Assembly (NCBI GenBank): GCA_029256065.1
Contig: JAQSYT010000010.1
Span: 1 to 33,720 of the forward strand
Direction: 5' to 3'
DNA: 33,720 nucleotides
Source: Paenibacillaceae bacterium
GTDB taxonomy: Bacteria > Bacillota > Bacilli > Paenibacillales > NBRC-103111
Position numbers and translations under genes: made by a program. The notes beneath the pieces are model-generated. The model was not told the origin of the DNA. It did not search any database and worked only from the letters and a program-made list of their open reading frames with translations. Positions 18,255 to 27,499 of this stretch are shown here, piece after piece. Numbering within the stretch: the stretch's first letter is position 1; each line of letters opens with the position of its first letter.

Positions 18255-19202
18255 ATGGAAGTAATCAAAATTACACCCCGCGGATATTGTTATGGCGTAG
18301 TGGATGCCATGGCTCTTGCCATGCGCACCGCCCAGAATTTGAATGTGCCGCGGCCGATTTATATATTGGGCATGATTGTACATAACGCCCATGTCACTGA
18401 TTTTTTTAATGTGGAAGGCATTATCACCCTGGAGGGACCCAATCGTCTGGAAATCCTGGAGAAGGTGGAAAAGGGTACGGTGATCTTCACCGCCCATGGC
18501 GTCTCCCCTGAGGTGCGCAAGCGTGCGCTGGAGAAGGGGCTGACCGTAGTGGATGCCACCTGCCCCGATGTGACCAAAACCCATACGCTCATTAAGGAAA
18601 AAAGCGCAGAGGGCTATCAGATTATTTATATCGGCAAAAAAGGGCATCCTGAGCCGGAAGGCGCTATCGGAGTGGCTCCCGGACAGGTGCATCTTATTGA
18701 GCGGGCAGAGGATGTAGAGGGTCTTAATCTGGTCTCGGACCGTATTGTGATCACCAATCAAACTACCATGAGCCAATGGGATATTAAGAACACCATTAAC
18801 CTGCTTATTGAGAAATACCCCCATGCCGAAATCCACAATGAAATCTGTCTTGCTACCCAATTGCGCCAGGAGGCAGTAGCGGAGCAGGCCAAGCAAGCGG
18901 AGCTGACTATTGTAGTGGGGGACCCCCACAGCAATAACTCCAACCGGCTGGCCCAGGTGTCCGAAGAGATTGCCGGCGTCAAGGCATACCGGATTGCCGA
19001 TCTGGGGGAGCTTGACCCGGAATGGCTGAAGCGCATCGATAAGGTGGCGGTTTCCTCGGGTGCTTCCACGCCTACTCCAATCACCAAAGAGGTAATTCAG
19101 TATCTGGAGCAGTTTGACCGTGCTGATCCTGCCACATGGGAAATCAAACGGACCGTCAATATGAAAAAACTGATTCATGCGGTGCGGCAGAAGTCGGAGT
19201 GA
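18255..19202 (+). CDS. ispH: 4-hydroxy-3-methylbut-2-enyl diphosphate reductase
   Basis: [70 protein letters not shown]. Confidence 0.93.
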   Translation: MEVIKITPRGYCYGVVDAMALAMRTAQNLNVPRPIYILGMIVHNAHVTDFFNVEGIITLEGPNRLEILEKVEKGTVIFTAHGVSPEVRKRALEKGLTVVDATCPDVTKTHTLIKEKSAEGYQIIYIGKKGHPEPEGAIGVAPGQVHLIERAEDVEGLNLVSDRIVITNQTTMSQWDIKNTINLLIEKYPHAEIHNEICLATQLRQEAVAEQAKQAELTIVVGDPHSNNSNRLAQVSEEIAGVKAYRIADLGELDPEWLKRIDKVAVSSGASTPTPITKEVIQYLEQFDRADPATWEIKRTVNMKKLIHAVRQKSE

Positions 19203-19213
19203 CTCTTACATGA

Positions 19214-19253
19214 AGCATCTACTGGAGGCAGATATGCTTTCCGTAGATGCTTT
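19214..19253 (+). terminator. Rho-independent terminator after ispH
   Basis: agcatctactggaggcagatatgctttccgtagatgcttt. Confidence 0.7.
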
Positions 19254-19269
19254 CATATGAAAAAAAGGC

Positions 19270-19298
19270 TTGACGCAGGGAGCGGAATAGACTATCAT
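19270..19298 (+). promoter_or_regulatory. Candidate sigma-A promoter of aroF
   Basis: ttgacg-N17-tatcat. Confidence 0.6.
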
Positions 19299-19372
19299 TG
19301 CTTTAATGATTAAAAGCGAAGAAGCGCACAAGCGTTGAAGCGAAACAATACCGTTAAGGGAGAGTGCCAGGG

Positions 19373-20431
19373 ATGATCGTAGTCACTTCGAATAAAACCA
19401 GCCAAGAACGGATTAATGAAATCGTCCGTTATATAGAGAAGCACGGATTGAGCGCACATGTATCCATGGGAGAGGACCGTACCGTCATCGGTATAGTCGG
19501 CAAATTTGATTCACAGCTTTCCGAGCATCTGCGCAAGATGTCCGGTGTGGAGCAGGTAGTGCGTATTTCTAAGTCCTACAAGATGGCCAGCCGGGAATTC
19601 CATCCCGCAGATACCGTTATCAAGATTAAGGGTGTGGAAATCGGCGGCAGCGAGCTGGTGATTATGGGCGGCCCCTGCGCCGTGGAAACTCCGGAGCAGA
19701 TCGACGAGATTGCCCGTCTGGTGAAGCTGGCCGGCGGCCAGGTCCTCCGCGGCGGCGCCTTCAAGCCCCGCACAGGCCCTTACAGCTTCCAAGGCATCGG
19801 AACTGAAGGACTCAAGTGGATGAAGGATGCCGGAGATAAGCATGGCCTTCTGACCATTACCGAGGTTATGACTCCGGAATACGTGGATATTTGTGCTGAA
19901 TACGCGGATATTCTCCAAGTGGGCACCCGGAACATGCAGAACTTCGACCTTCTGCGCAAGCTGGGAACGATCCAGACTCCGGTTCTGTTGAAGCGCGGCT
20001 TCAGCTCTACCTATGATGAGTTCCTGAACGCGGCGGAATACATTCTTGCCGGCGGTAATCCCAATGTTATGCTGTGTGAACGCGGCATCCGCACCTTCGA
20101 ATCGTACACCCGGAATACGCTGGACTTGGCGGCCATTCCTGTCCTGAAGTCTCTGTCCCACCTTCCGGTCATTTCCGACCCCAGCCATGGCACAGGCCGC
20201 AGAGAGCTGGTCGTGCCTATGACCAAGGCATCTGTAGCTGCAGGCTGTGACGGGCTGATTATCGAAATGCATACCGACCCGGACAACTCCATGACCGGTG
20301 ACGGCGTTCAGTCCCTCTTCCCGGACCAATTCTCGGATCTGCTTGCTGATCTGGAAAAGCTCGCACCACTTTGCGGAAAAACCTTAAATACCCGCAAGGA
20401 GCCGATTCTCGCAGGCTCGTGGAAGAAGTAA
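19373..20431 (+). CDS. aroF: 3-deoxy-7-phosphoheptulonate synthase with N-terminal ferredoxin-like regulatory domain
   Basis: MIVVTSNKTSQERINEIVRYIEKHG...; GGPCAVETPEQI, RGGAFKPRTGPYSFQG, VGTRNMQNFDLL, PVISDPSHGTGRR, EMHTDPDNSMTGDGVQSL. Confidence 0.95.
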   Translation: MIVVTSNKTSQERINEIVRYIEKHGLSAHVSMGEDRTVIGIVGKFDSQLSEHLRKMSGVEQVVRISKSYKMASREFHPADTVIKIKGVEIGGSELVIMGGPCAVETPEQIDEIARLVKLAGGQVLRGGAFKPRTGPYSFQGIGTEGLKWMKDAGDKHGLLTITEVMTPEYVDICAEYADILQVGTRNMQNFDLLRKLGTIQTPVLLKRGFSSTYDEFLNAAEYILAGGNPNVMLCERGIRTFESYTRNTLDLAAIPVLKSLSHLPVISDPSHGTGRRELVVPMTKASVAAGCDGLIIEMHTDPDNSMTGDGVQSLFPDQFSDLLADLEKLAPLCGKTLNTRKEPILAGSWKK

Positions 20432-20464
20432 TATTCGGATTTTGAAATTCCTTATTAATGAAAG

Positions 20465-20506
20465 AAAAGGCTTATTTCCCTGGTTTCCAGTGGGATAGGC
20501 CTTTTC
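20465..20506 (+). terminator. Rho-independent terminator after aroF
   Basis: aaaaggcttatttccctggtttccagtgggataggcctttt. Confidence 0.75.
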
Positions 20507-20538
20507 GCAGTGAATTTGTGAACATTTGATTATAAGGG

Positions 20539-20555
20539 TGTAAACAATGCTGACA
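20539..20555 (+). promoter_or_regulatory. GlnR/TnrA-type binding site
   Basis: TGTAA-ACAATGC-TGACA matches TGTNA-N7-TNACA exactly; 28 bp upstream of a sigma-A -35. Confidence 0.7.
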
Positions 20556-20583
20556 CGAGCCAAAAAAATACCTTACATAAGTA

Positions 20584-20612
20584 TTGACGACCCAAAATGA
20601 AGGCTTTATAAT
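20584..20612 (+). promoter_or_regulatory. sigma-A promoter of glnA
   Basis: TTGACG-N17-TATAAT. Confidence 0.75.
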
Positions 20613-20691
20613 AATGGCAAGTTGAGTAAAAAATTGAACAATGATCGCCATTTCATCGGTGAATGTTCGGAATTAGGGAGGGTAATTATCC

Positions 20692-22116
20692 ATGTCTGTT
20701 CAAAAAGTGCTGGATACCATTAAGGAAAAGGGTATTGAATGGGTTGATTTTAGGTTTACTGACATTGGCGGCAAATCCCATCACTTGTCTGTTCCCGCAG
20801 TAGAGGTAGAGGCTGAAACCTTCGAAACGGGTGTTGCTTTCGACGGTTCCTCCATCACTGGTTTCCGGGGCATTGAAGAATCCGACATGGTCATGATGCC
20901 GGACACTGACTCCGCTTTTGTTGATCCATTCACTGCACATCCTACACTCGTTCTGCTTTGCGACATTTATACTCCTGACGGAGTCCGTTATGACCGTGAC
21001 CCCCGCAGCATTGCTGTGAAGGCCGAAGAATATCTGAAAACCACCGGATTGGGAACAGATGCTTTTTTTGCCCCTGAATCCGAGTTCTTTATCTTTGATG
21101 ATGTGCGCTACGAAAGCGGCATGAACAAATCCTTCTACGAAGTGGATTCCGAGGAAGCTGCATGGAACACCGGCCGCAAGGAAGAAGGCGGAAACCTGGC
21201 CTTCAAAACCGGCGTTAAGGGCGGTTACTTCCCGGTAGCTCCTACAGATACCCAACAAGACATCCGCTCCGAAATGTGCCGTCTTCTGCAAGAAGCTGGC
21301 CTCCGCATCGAGCGTCATCACCACGAAGTTGCCACTGCCGGCCAAGGCGAAATCAACTTCCGCTTCAGCACATTGACCAAAACTGCCGACAACCTGCAAA
21401 AGTATAAATATATTGTGCAAAATGTAGCCCGCCAATACGGCAAGGTTGCTACATTCATGCCGAAGCCGCTTTTTGGCGACAACGGCAGCGGCATGCACGT
21501 TCACCAATCCATCTTCAACGACGGCACTCCGCTGTTCTACGAGAAGGGCGCATATGCCAACCTGAGCCAAATGGCGATTTATTACATCGGCGGTATCCTG
21601 CACCACGCACCGTCCCTGATCGCTCTGACCAACCCGTCTACCAACTCCTTTAAGCGTCTGGTTCCGGGTTATGAAGCACCGGTTAACCTTGTATTCTCCA
21701 AGGGCAACCGTTCCGCGGCTGTCCGTATCCCGATCGCAGCTGTAACTCCGAAGGGCTGTCGCATCGAGTTCCGTACTCCGGACTCCACTGCCAACCCGTA
21801 CCTGGCTTTCGCAGCTATGCTGTTGGCCGGTTTGGACGGCATCAAGAACAAGATCGACCCGACTGCTCTGGGTTATGGTCCGCTGGACAAGAACATCTAC
21901 GAGCTGTCTGACGAAGAGAAGAAGGAAATCCGCAGTGTACCGGGCTCCCTGGAGGAAGCTCTGGACGCTCTGGAAGCTAACCACTCCTTCTTGACCGAGT
22001 CCGGCGTATTCACCGAGGACTTCATCGCTAACTTCATCGACTTGAAGCGTGCTGAAGCCAAGGCTGTAGCCATCCGCGTTCACCCGCATGAATACTCCCT
22101 GTACTTCGGAGTATAA
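20692..22116 (+). CDS. glnA: Glutamine synthetase type I (GSI-beta-like length and C-terminus, 474 aa)
   Basis: VAFDGSSITGFRGIEESDMVMMPD, EFFIFDDVRYESGMNKSFYEVDSEEAAWN, HHHEVATAGQGEINFRF, FMPKPLFGDNGSGMHVHQSIF, NPSTNSFKRLVPGYEAPVN, DKNIYELSDEE. Confidence 0.95.
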   Translation: MSVQKVLDTIKEKGIEWVDFRFTDIGGKSHHLSVPAVEVEAETFETGVAFDGSSITGFRGIEESDMVMMPDTDSAFVDPFTAHPTLVLLCDIYTPDGVRYDRDPRSIAVKAEEYLKTTGLGTDAFFAPESEFFIFDDVRYESGMNKSFYEVDSEEAAWNTGRKEEGGNLAFKTGVKGGYFPVAPTDTQQDIRSEMCRLLQEAGLRIERHHHEVATAGQGEINFRFSTLTKTADNLQKYKYIVQNVARQYGKVATFMPKPLFGDNGSGMHVHQSIFNDGTPLFYEKGAYANLSQMAIYYIGGILHHAPSLIALTNPSTNSFKRLVPGYEAPVNLVFSKGNRSAAVRIPIAAVTPKGCRIEFRTPDSTANPYLAFAAMLLAGLDGIKNKIDPTALGYGPLDKNIYELSDEEKKEIRSVPGSLEEALDALEANHSFLTESGVFTEDFIANFIDLKRAEAKAVAIRVHPHEYSLYFGV

Positions 22117-22141
22117 TCTATACCAACCGTAATGATCGCAG

Positions 22142-22166
22142 CCCCCGGTTATCCGGGGGTTTTTTA
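22142..22166 (+). terminator. Rho-independent terminator after glnA
   Basis: cccccggttatccgggggtttttt. Confidence 0.9.
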
Positions 22167-22234
22167 TTTGGCTTAAGCCTGCCTCCACCGTCCGGCGCTA
22201 ACAATCCGGGCCAGCTGTAATATTTTGTGGGTTG

Positions 22235-22400
22235 ATGGAGCTTTGGGGGGATGGTAACCTAAATAGAGCCGAATCCGGTTGAATGCTTTTTAATGGAAAC
22301 CGGTACGGGGGACGATTTACAGGGGTGAATGAGCGCTTGCACTTATGGCGCCTAGGGAGCAACCTTCTTCCCGAACCCGTCAACTAACCTCGGAGGCAAG
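22235..22400 (+). ncRNA. ydaO/yuaA-type cyclic di-AMP riboswitch
   Basis: Conserved blocks in order: ggtaacctaaatagagccgaatccgg ... ccggtacgggggac ... aggggtgaat ... cctaggg ... cccgaacccgtcaactaacctcggaggc; directly upstream of a cell-wall type gene. Confidence 0.9.
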
Positions 22401-22448
22401 AGATCATCTGGCAGTATGCGGATGAAAAACTCAGGAGGACCATCATTT

Positions 22449-23285
22449 ATGCCAATGTTAAGCAAAAAGAAATGGGTTGCAGGCGTTTGTGCTGCAGCAA
22501 TTTCTCTATGTGCCTTTTCCGTTCCGGCGGCACATGCCGAGGTTGCCCCCTTGGCGGAAGCGCCTTCTGTCAAGGTGCAGGTCAATAGCGAGCTGGTTCA
22601 GTTTCCCGACGCCCAGCCCTTTATTGATGCCCAGGGACGTACCCAGGTGCCCGTCCGCTTCGTAAGCGAGGAATTGGGCTATCAGGTGGATTGGTCCCGC
22701 TTGTCCGATGGACAAATCAATGTGCAGCTGAAAAACGGCACAGGCAAAACCCTGAACCTGGAGACGGGCAAATCCACAGCAGTGGTGGACGGCAAGCCGG
22801 AAGCCATGGATACGGCTGCGGTGCTGCACGACGGCAGGGTTTATGTGCCCTTGCGGTTTATTTCAGAGGCAAAAGGAATCCGGGTGCAGTGGGACTCCAG
22901 CAATTTCATTGCCATTCTTAATGAAGATGGCAACTACCATGCGCCGGCCTGGTATGCGCCGCGGATGAAGCTGCTGAGCACGTTTACGGCTACGGCTTAT
23001 TCTTCGGACCCCAAGGAAAACGGCGGTTATGGAGCAGTGGATTACTTCGGCAATCCGCTTAAGGTGGGAACCGTAGCGGTAGATCCTGCAGTGATCCCGT
23101 TGGGAACCCGGCTGTATGTGGAGGGCTATGATTTTAACGGCCTGCCCGTAGGCGGTATGTTTGCGGAAGCAATGGACACGGGTGGTGCCCTCAAGGGAAA
23201 CCGGATTGATATTTTTGTGCCGGGCGCCAGCGAAGAACTGAAGAAATTCGGGTTTCAACAGGTTAAAGTATATCTTCTTCCCTAA
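22449..23285 (+). CDS. Secreted protein with copper-amine-oxidase N-terminal-like domain and C-terminal 3D domain
   Basis: Signal peptide MPMLSKKKWVAGVCAAAISLCAFSVPAAHA; INVQLKNGTGKTLNLETGKSTAVVDGK...GRVYVPLRFISEAKGIRVQWD; 3D motifs FTATAYSSDPKENGGYGAVDYFGNPLKVGTVAVDPAVIPLGTRLYVEGYDFNGLPVGGMFAEAMDTGGALKGNRIDIF; RBS aggaggacc. Confidence 0.9.
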   Translation: MPMLSKKKWVAGVCAAAISLCAFSVPAAHAEVAPLAEAPSVKVQVNSELVQFPDAQPFIDAQGRTQVPVRFVSEELGYQVDWSRLSDGQINVQLKNGTGKTLNLETGKSTAVVDGKPEAMDTAAVLHDGRVYVPLRFISEAKGIRVQWDSSNFIAILNEDGNYHAPAWYAPRMKLLSTFTATAYSSDPKENGGYGAVDYFGNPLKVGTVAVDPAVIPLGTRLYVEGYDFNGLPVGGMFAEAMDTGGALKGNRIDIFVPGASEELKKFGFQQVKVYLLP

Positions 23286-23307
23286 GCATCAAAGTCTCAA
23301 AACAGTA

Positions 23308-23347
23308 AACCAGCCATTCGGAGCAGTTTTCCGGATGGCTGGTTATT
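23308..23347 (+). terminator. Rho-independent terminator
   Basis: aaccagccattcggagcagttttccggatggctggttattt. Confidence 0.8.
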
Positions 23348-23486
23348 TATGTGGAAGAAAAGTTCACATAAAGAGATGGAATCTATCCATTTATTCGATC
23401 GATAAAATAAATTTATCATGTAAAAATATGGTTCATAGTCGCTGTAAAGAATAAAAGAAAATTTGTGTGAATGCCCTTATAGCTAC

Positions 23487-23515
23487 TTGATGAACCTATT
23501 GAATCTTGCTATCAT
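23487..23515 (+). promoter_or_regulatory. Candidate sigma-A promoter of serC
   Basis: ttgatg-N17-tatcat. Confidence 0.5.
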
Positions 23516-23548
23516 AGACACAAACGTGAAGGGTTGGTGTGGAATTTC

Positions 23549-24631
23549 ATGACTAGAGCCTATAATTTTAATGCAGGGCCTGCGGCGCTCCCGCTGGAAG
23601 TATTGCAGAAGGCGCAGGAAGAGATTGTTGATTTTAAAGGGATCGGCATGTCCATCATGGAGGTATCCCACCGCAGCAAGGAGTATGAAGCGGTAAACGA
23701 CGAAACCCAGCAGCTGCTTCTTGAGCTTCTGGAGCTTCCTGCCGGATACAAGGTGCTGTTCCTGCAAGGCGGCGCAAGCACACAATTCGCTATGCTTCCT
23801 ATGAACCTGCTCTCCGCTGGCAAGGTAGGCAGCTATGTCATGACCGGCTCCTGGGCGGAGAAAGCAATCCAGGAAGCCAAACTCATCGGAGAAACCCATA
23901 TTGCCGCCAGCTCCAAGGAAGGCGTTCTACATATCCCCGCTTTGAGCGAAATTGAAATTCCGGAGAACGCGGCCTATCTGCACGTCACCTCCAATGAAAC
24001 CATCGCAGGCACCCAATACCAGGAGTTCCCGGATACCGGAAGCATTCCGCTGGTATCGGATATGTCCAGCGACATTCTGTCCCGCCGCATTGACGCCTCC
24101 AAGTTCTCCCTGATCTATGCCGGCGCACAGAAGAATCTGGGCCCTTCCGGCGTTACCATCGTGGTGGCCAAGGAAGATTTGTTCAACAACGCACCCAAAA
24201 CCATTCCCACCATGCTGCGCTACAGCACCTATCTGAAGAATAACTCCCTGTACAACACGCCGCCGGTATATTCCATTTATATGGTTAACCTGGTGCTGAA
24301 GTGGGTCAAGGAGCAGGGCGGAGTAGCAGGTGTCGAGAAGGTGAACCGCGAGAAGACCGACCTGATTTACAACTCGCTGGATAACAGCGGCGGCTTCTAT
24401 GAAGGTCTGGCCCAAAAGGACAGCCGGTCCATCATGAACGTTACCTTCAAGCTGCAAACCGAAGAGCTGGAGAAGGAATTCCTTGCTTTGGCCAAAAAGA
24501 ACGGCTTCGTAGGTCTTGGCGGTCACCGCAGCGTTGGCCATCTCCGCGCATCCACCTACAACGCCGTGCCTTATGCAAGCTGTAAGGCTCTGGTCGATTT
24601 GCTGAATGAATTCAAACGTACCCACGGCTAA
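23549..24631 (+). CDS. serC: Phosphoserine aminotransferase
   Basis: RAYNFNAGPAALPLEVLQKAQEE, MSIMEVSHRSKEYE, LFLQGGASTQFAMLPMNLL, YAGAQKNLGPSGVTIVV, GLGGHRSVGHLRASTYNAV. Confidence 0.97.
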   Translation: MTRAYNFNAGPAALPLEVLQKAQEEIVDFKGIGMSIMEVSHRSKEYEAVNDETQQLLLELLELPAGYKVLFLQGGASTQFAMLPMNLLSAGKVGSYVMTGSWAEKAIQEAKLIGETHIAASSKEGVLHIPALSEIEIPENAAYLHVTSNETIAGTQYQEFPDTGSIPLVSDMSSDILSRRIDASKFSLIYAGAQKNLGPSGVTIVVAKEDLFNNAPKTIPTMLRYSTYLKNNSLYNTPPVYSIYMVNLVLKWVKEQGGVAGVEKVNREKTDLIYNSLDNSGGFYEGLAQKDSRSIMNVTFKLQTEELEKEFLALAKKNGFVGLGGHRSVGHLRASTYNAVPYASCKALVDLLNEFKRTHG

Positions 24632-24658
24632 TATTTGAAGACGTGTGGCAATTTTTCT

Positions 24659-24688
24659 AACCCGACAGGACGGTTCCTGTCGGGTTTT
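24659..24688 (+). terminator. Rho-independent terminator after serC
   Basis: aacccgacaggacggttcctgtcgggtttt. Confidence 0.9.
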
Positions 24689-24788
24689 CGCGTTTTATGA
24701 TATCCGTCACAGAATAATTTATCAAACATAGGTAAAATGATGTCAAAAAACCTGACAAGGTTGCTGAAGGCAAAGGGCGGATGCGTAA

Positions 24789-26468
24789 ATGAGACTAACA
24801 ATTGGACGTAAGCTTATTGGTGGATTTTTGGCAGCAGCATGTTTTATGGTCATTGTCATCGGCTTATTCTACCGTTCTCTAAGTGGCGTCGAATCACAGT
24901 TTCATGCATTGGTGGATACACGTGTGAAGGTGCTGACTCAAGCCCAACTGATCCAAGCAGCAGGCCTCCAGCAAAATGATTACATCAGAGAGTATTATTT
25001 GACACAAACGCCGGCTTCCATCGATCGGATGACCGAAGCTAATAAACGGGTTATCAGTCTTGTGGAGGAAACGCTTCCGTTTGTTAGCTCAGAGGAGGAT
25101 GCCCAGCGGTTTGAACGGCTGAAGGCTCTGGCTGAGGATTATAAGGACCGGGTGGACACCGCATTGGCTATGCCGGCGGACAAAGGGCTCCGTGAAGCGG
25201 AATTCAGCGTTTTTCCGGTGGCTACCCAATTGGCGATACTGGCGGAGAATATGGCCAATGACCAGCTGGCTTTAATGAATCAGGACCAGCAGACGGTGAA
25301 GGACTCCGTACAGTCCGATAAACGGCTTGCATTAGGGGCGGGAATCGCGGCAACGGTGCTATCCTTAGGCATCGGCATCCTCATCGCATATGCGATCTCC
25401 AGGCCGATCCGCAGAATCACCGCAGCGGCCAGGGAAATTGCCGCAGGCGACCTGCAGCCGAAGGAGCTGAACGTTCGGACCAAGGATGAGATTCAAGAGC
25501 TGTCTGAAGCGTTCCTGGACATGATGGGCCAGCTCCGGGGCATCATCGGCAAGGTGGATTCGGGTGCGGCTCAATTGGTAGCCAGCGCCCAGATGATGAG
25601 CTCCAATGCAGAGCTGACCTCGGTGGCTACCCAGCAGATTACCGGTACTGCCCAGGAGGTGGCTGCAGGATCGGAGCAGCAGGTCCGCGGCGCAGAGGAT
25701 AGTGCCCGAGCCATGGAGGAAATGAGCCAGGGGATTACCCGTATAGCCGAATCGTCATCGGCGGTGCATGAGGTATCCGTACAGGCCAGACAGCAGGCGG
25801 AGGAGGGCAATGCGGCTGCCCAGCAGGCTGTTAAGCAGATGAGCACGGTCTATCAGTCCGCGAGCCGCGCAGCAGAGAGTGTGAAACGGCTGGGCGAACG
25901 CTCCGGGCAGATCGGGGAGATCATTGAAGTGATGTCGGGCATCGCCTCCCAAACCAACCTGCTGGCCTTGAACGCATCCATAGAGGCCGCCCGGGCGGGG
26001 GAGCAGGGCAGAGGGTTTGTGGTGGTAGCAGCAGAGGTCAAGAAGCTGGCTATTCAGTCAGAGGAGGCTGCCAAGCAGATCAGCGAGCTGATCCGTGAGG
26101 TTCAACGGGAAACGGCTGAGGCTGTAAATGGTATGCAGGAGGGAATGGTGCAAAGCCGTGAGGGTTTGGCCGTTGTGGAATCGGCAGGAGAAGCCTTCGG
26201 CAAAATCCGTGCCGCTATCGTTGGTGTAGCCACCCAAATTGAAGAGGTATCGGCCACCGCCCAGGAGATGTCCGCAGGAACGGAGGAGGTGGCAGCCTCT
26301 GTAGAAGAAACCTCCCGCATAGCGCGGCAGTCCAGCCGGCAAATCCAGGAGGTAGCGGCCACTACGGAGGAGCAGCTGGCCTCCATGCAGGAGATTGCCG
26401 CCTCCGCCAATACCCTGAACACCATGGCAGAGGAGCTGCAGCAGGCAGTTTCCAGATTCAAGCTGTAA
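24789..26468 (+). CDS. Methyl-accepting chemotaxis protein (4HB-type sensor region, HAMP, MCP signal)
   Basis: TM-4HB-like periplasmic region-[64 protein letters not shown]. Confidence 0.95.
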   Translation: MRLTIGRKLIGGFLAAACFMVIVIGLFYRSLSGVESQFHALVDTRVKVLTQAQLIQAAGLQQNDYIREYYLTQTPASIDRMTEANKRVISLVEETLPFVSSEEDAQRFERLKALAEDYKDRVDTALAMPADKGLREAEFSVFPVATQLAILAENMANDQLALMNQDQQTVKDSVQSDKRLALGAGIAATVLSLGIGILIAYAISRPIRRITAAAREIAAGDLQPKELNVRTKDEIQELSEAFLDMMGQLRGIIGKVDSGAAQLVASAQMMSSNAELTSVATQQITGTAQEVAAGSEQQVRGAEDSARAMEEMSQGITRIAESSSAVHEVSVQARQQAEEGNAAAQQAVKQMSTVYQSASRAAESVKRLGERSGQIGEIIEVMSGIASQTNLLALNASIEAARAGEQGRGFVVVAAEVKKLAIQSEEAAKQISELIREVQRETAEAVNGMQEGMVQSREGLAVVESAGEAFGKIRAAIVGVATQIEEVSATAQEMSAGTEEVAASVEETSRIARQSSRQIQEVAATTEEQLASMQEIAASANTLNTMAEELQQAVSRFKL

Positions 26469-26473
26469 TCCGA

Positions 26474-26532
26474 TCCCCAAAAAGTGACGAGATGCTCTGA
26501 AGCGAATTCCGGTTACTTTTGGGGGAGTCCCC
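26474..26532. repeat. 59-bp dispersed repeat, copy 2
   Basis: tccccaaaaagtgacgagatgctctgaagcgaattccggttacttttgggggagtcccc; terminal inverted repeat tccccaaaaagtgac / gttacttttggggga; reverse-complement match to 13966-14024. Confidence 0.8.
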
Positions 26533-26553
26533 TATATGAAAGCTTGGACAACA

Positions 26554-26592
26554 AACAGGCTGTGCCGTCATAGACGGGCAGCCTGCTTGTTT
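26554..26592. terminator. Bidirectional terminator between convergent genes
   Basis: aacaggctgtgccgtcatagacgggcagcctgcttgttt. Confidence 0.65.
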
Positions 26593-26609
26593 GCGCTAGC
26601 GCAACAGCT

Positions 26610-27332
26610 TTAAGAGGAGGAAGCCTCCCGTACCGGCTCACGCAGCTTATAGCCCACATTGCGTACAGTCACAATATACTGGGGGTTTTTCACGTCGGCC
26701 TCAATTTTGTCCCGCAAATGGCTGATATGCACATCGACAATTCGGGTGTCCCCTACGAAATGATAGTCCCAGACCCCCAACAGCAGCTGCTGCCTCGACA
26801 GCACCATACCCCGGTGCTTACACAGGAACACCAACAGCTCGAACTCCTTCGGCGTCAGGTCCAGCAGCTCCTCGTTCAGCAGCGCCTCACGCTGCTCAGG
26901 GGAAACCATAAGCCCGCCCACCTGATAGGTGGGGGCCGGCTCCTGCTGCTCCTCCACACCATGCATCCGAACCCGTCTCAGCAGCGCATGAATCCGGGAG
27001 ACCAGCTCCATGGGACTGAAGGGCTTGGTCATATAATCGTCAGCGCCGTTATCCAGCCCGGCTATTTTGTCGTTGAGCTCCTGCATGGCCGACAGCATAA
27101 TAATCGGAGTGCGGATACGGGAATTCCTCAGCTTGCGGCATACCTGGATGCCGTCAAGCTTGGGCAGCATCAGATCCAATACCACCAAATCCGGCTTGAA
27201 GGATTGGACGGCCTCAAATACCGCTTCTCCATCCATCACGCACTTGACATCGTAACCGGCCTGTTTCAAATTGAAGTCGATGAGGGTAGAAATGGAAGGC
27301 TCGTCATCGACAACCAATATTTTTGTCTTCAT
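26610..27332 (-). CDS. OmpR/PhoP-family response regulator, no adjacent kinase
   Basis: MKTKILVVDDEPSISTLIDFNLKQAGYDV...LVVLDLMLPKLDGIQV...GADDYMTKPFSPMELVSRIHALLRR; winged helix VWDYHFVGDTRIVDVHISHLRDKIE...YIVTVRNVGYKL. Confidence 0.93.
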   Translation of the reverse strand: MKTKILVVDDEPSISTLIDFNLKQAGYDVKCVMDGEAVFEAVQSFKPDLVVLDLMLPKLDGIQVCRKLRNSRIRTPIIMLSAMQELNDKIAGLDNGADDYMTKPFSPMELVSRIHALLRRVRMHGVEEQQEPAPTYQVGGLMVSPEQREALLNEELLDLTPKEFELLVFLCKHRGMVLSRQQLLLGVWDYHFVGDTRIVDVHISHLRDKIEADVKNPQYIVTVRNVGYKLREPVREASSS

Positions 27333-27499
27333 GGCGACTCTCCTTTGGGTTTTCGGACAAGAAAATGTCTATTGTTTCACCCATTATGACAGCCTCCTGC
27401 TATGGCGGTATTATGGGATCGTAAAGCTGGTGTAAATTTTTCTTCAGAAATGTTGTATAATAGATAGCCGGAGTCTGATTTTTTTGTGAGGTGAACATT

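Noticed and set aside
19314-19345. Repeated aagcg motifs upstream of aroF
   Set aside because: Short, irregularly spaced and probably chance; no matching known operator.
20686-22188. 500-aa minus-strand ORF antisense to glnA
   Set aside because: Shadow ORF of glnA; no recognisable domain.
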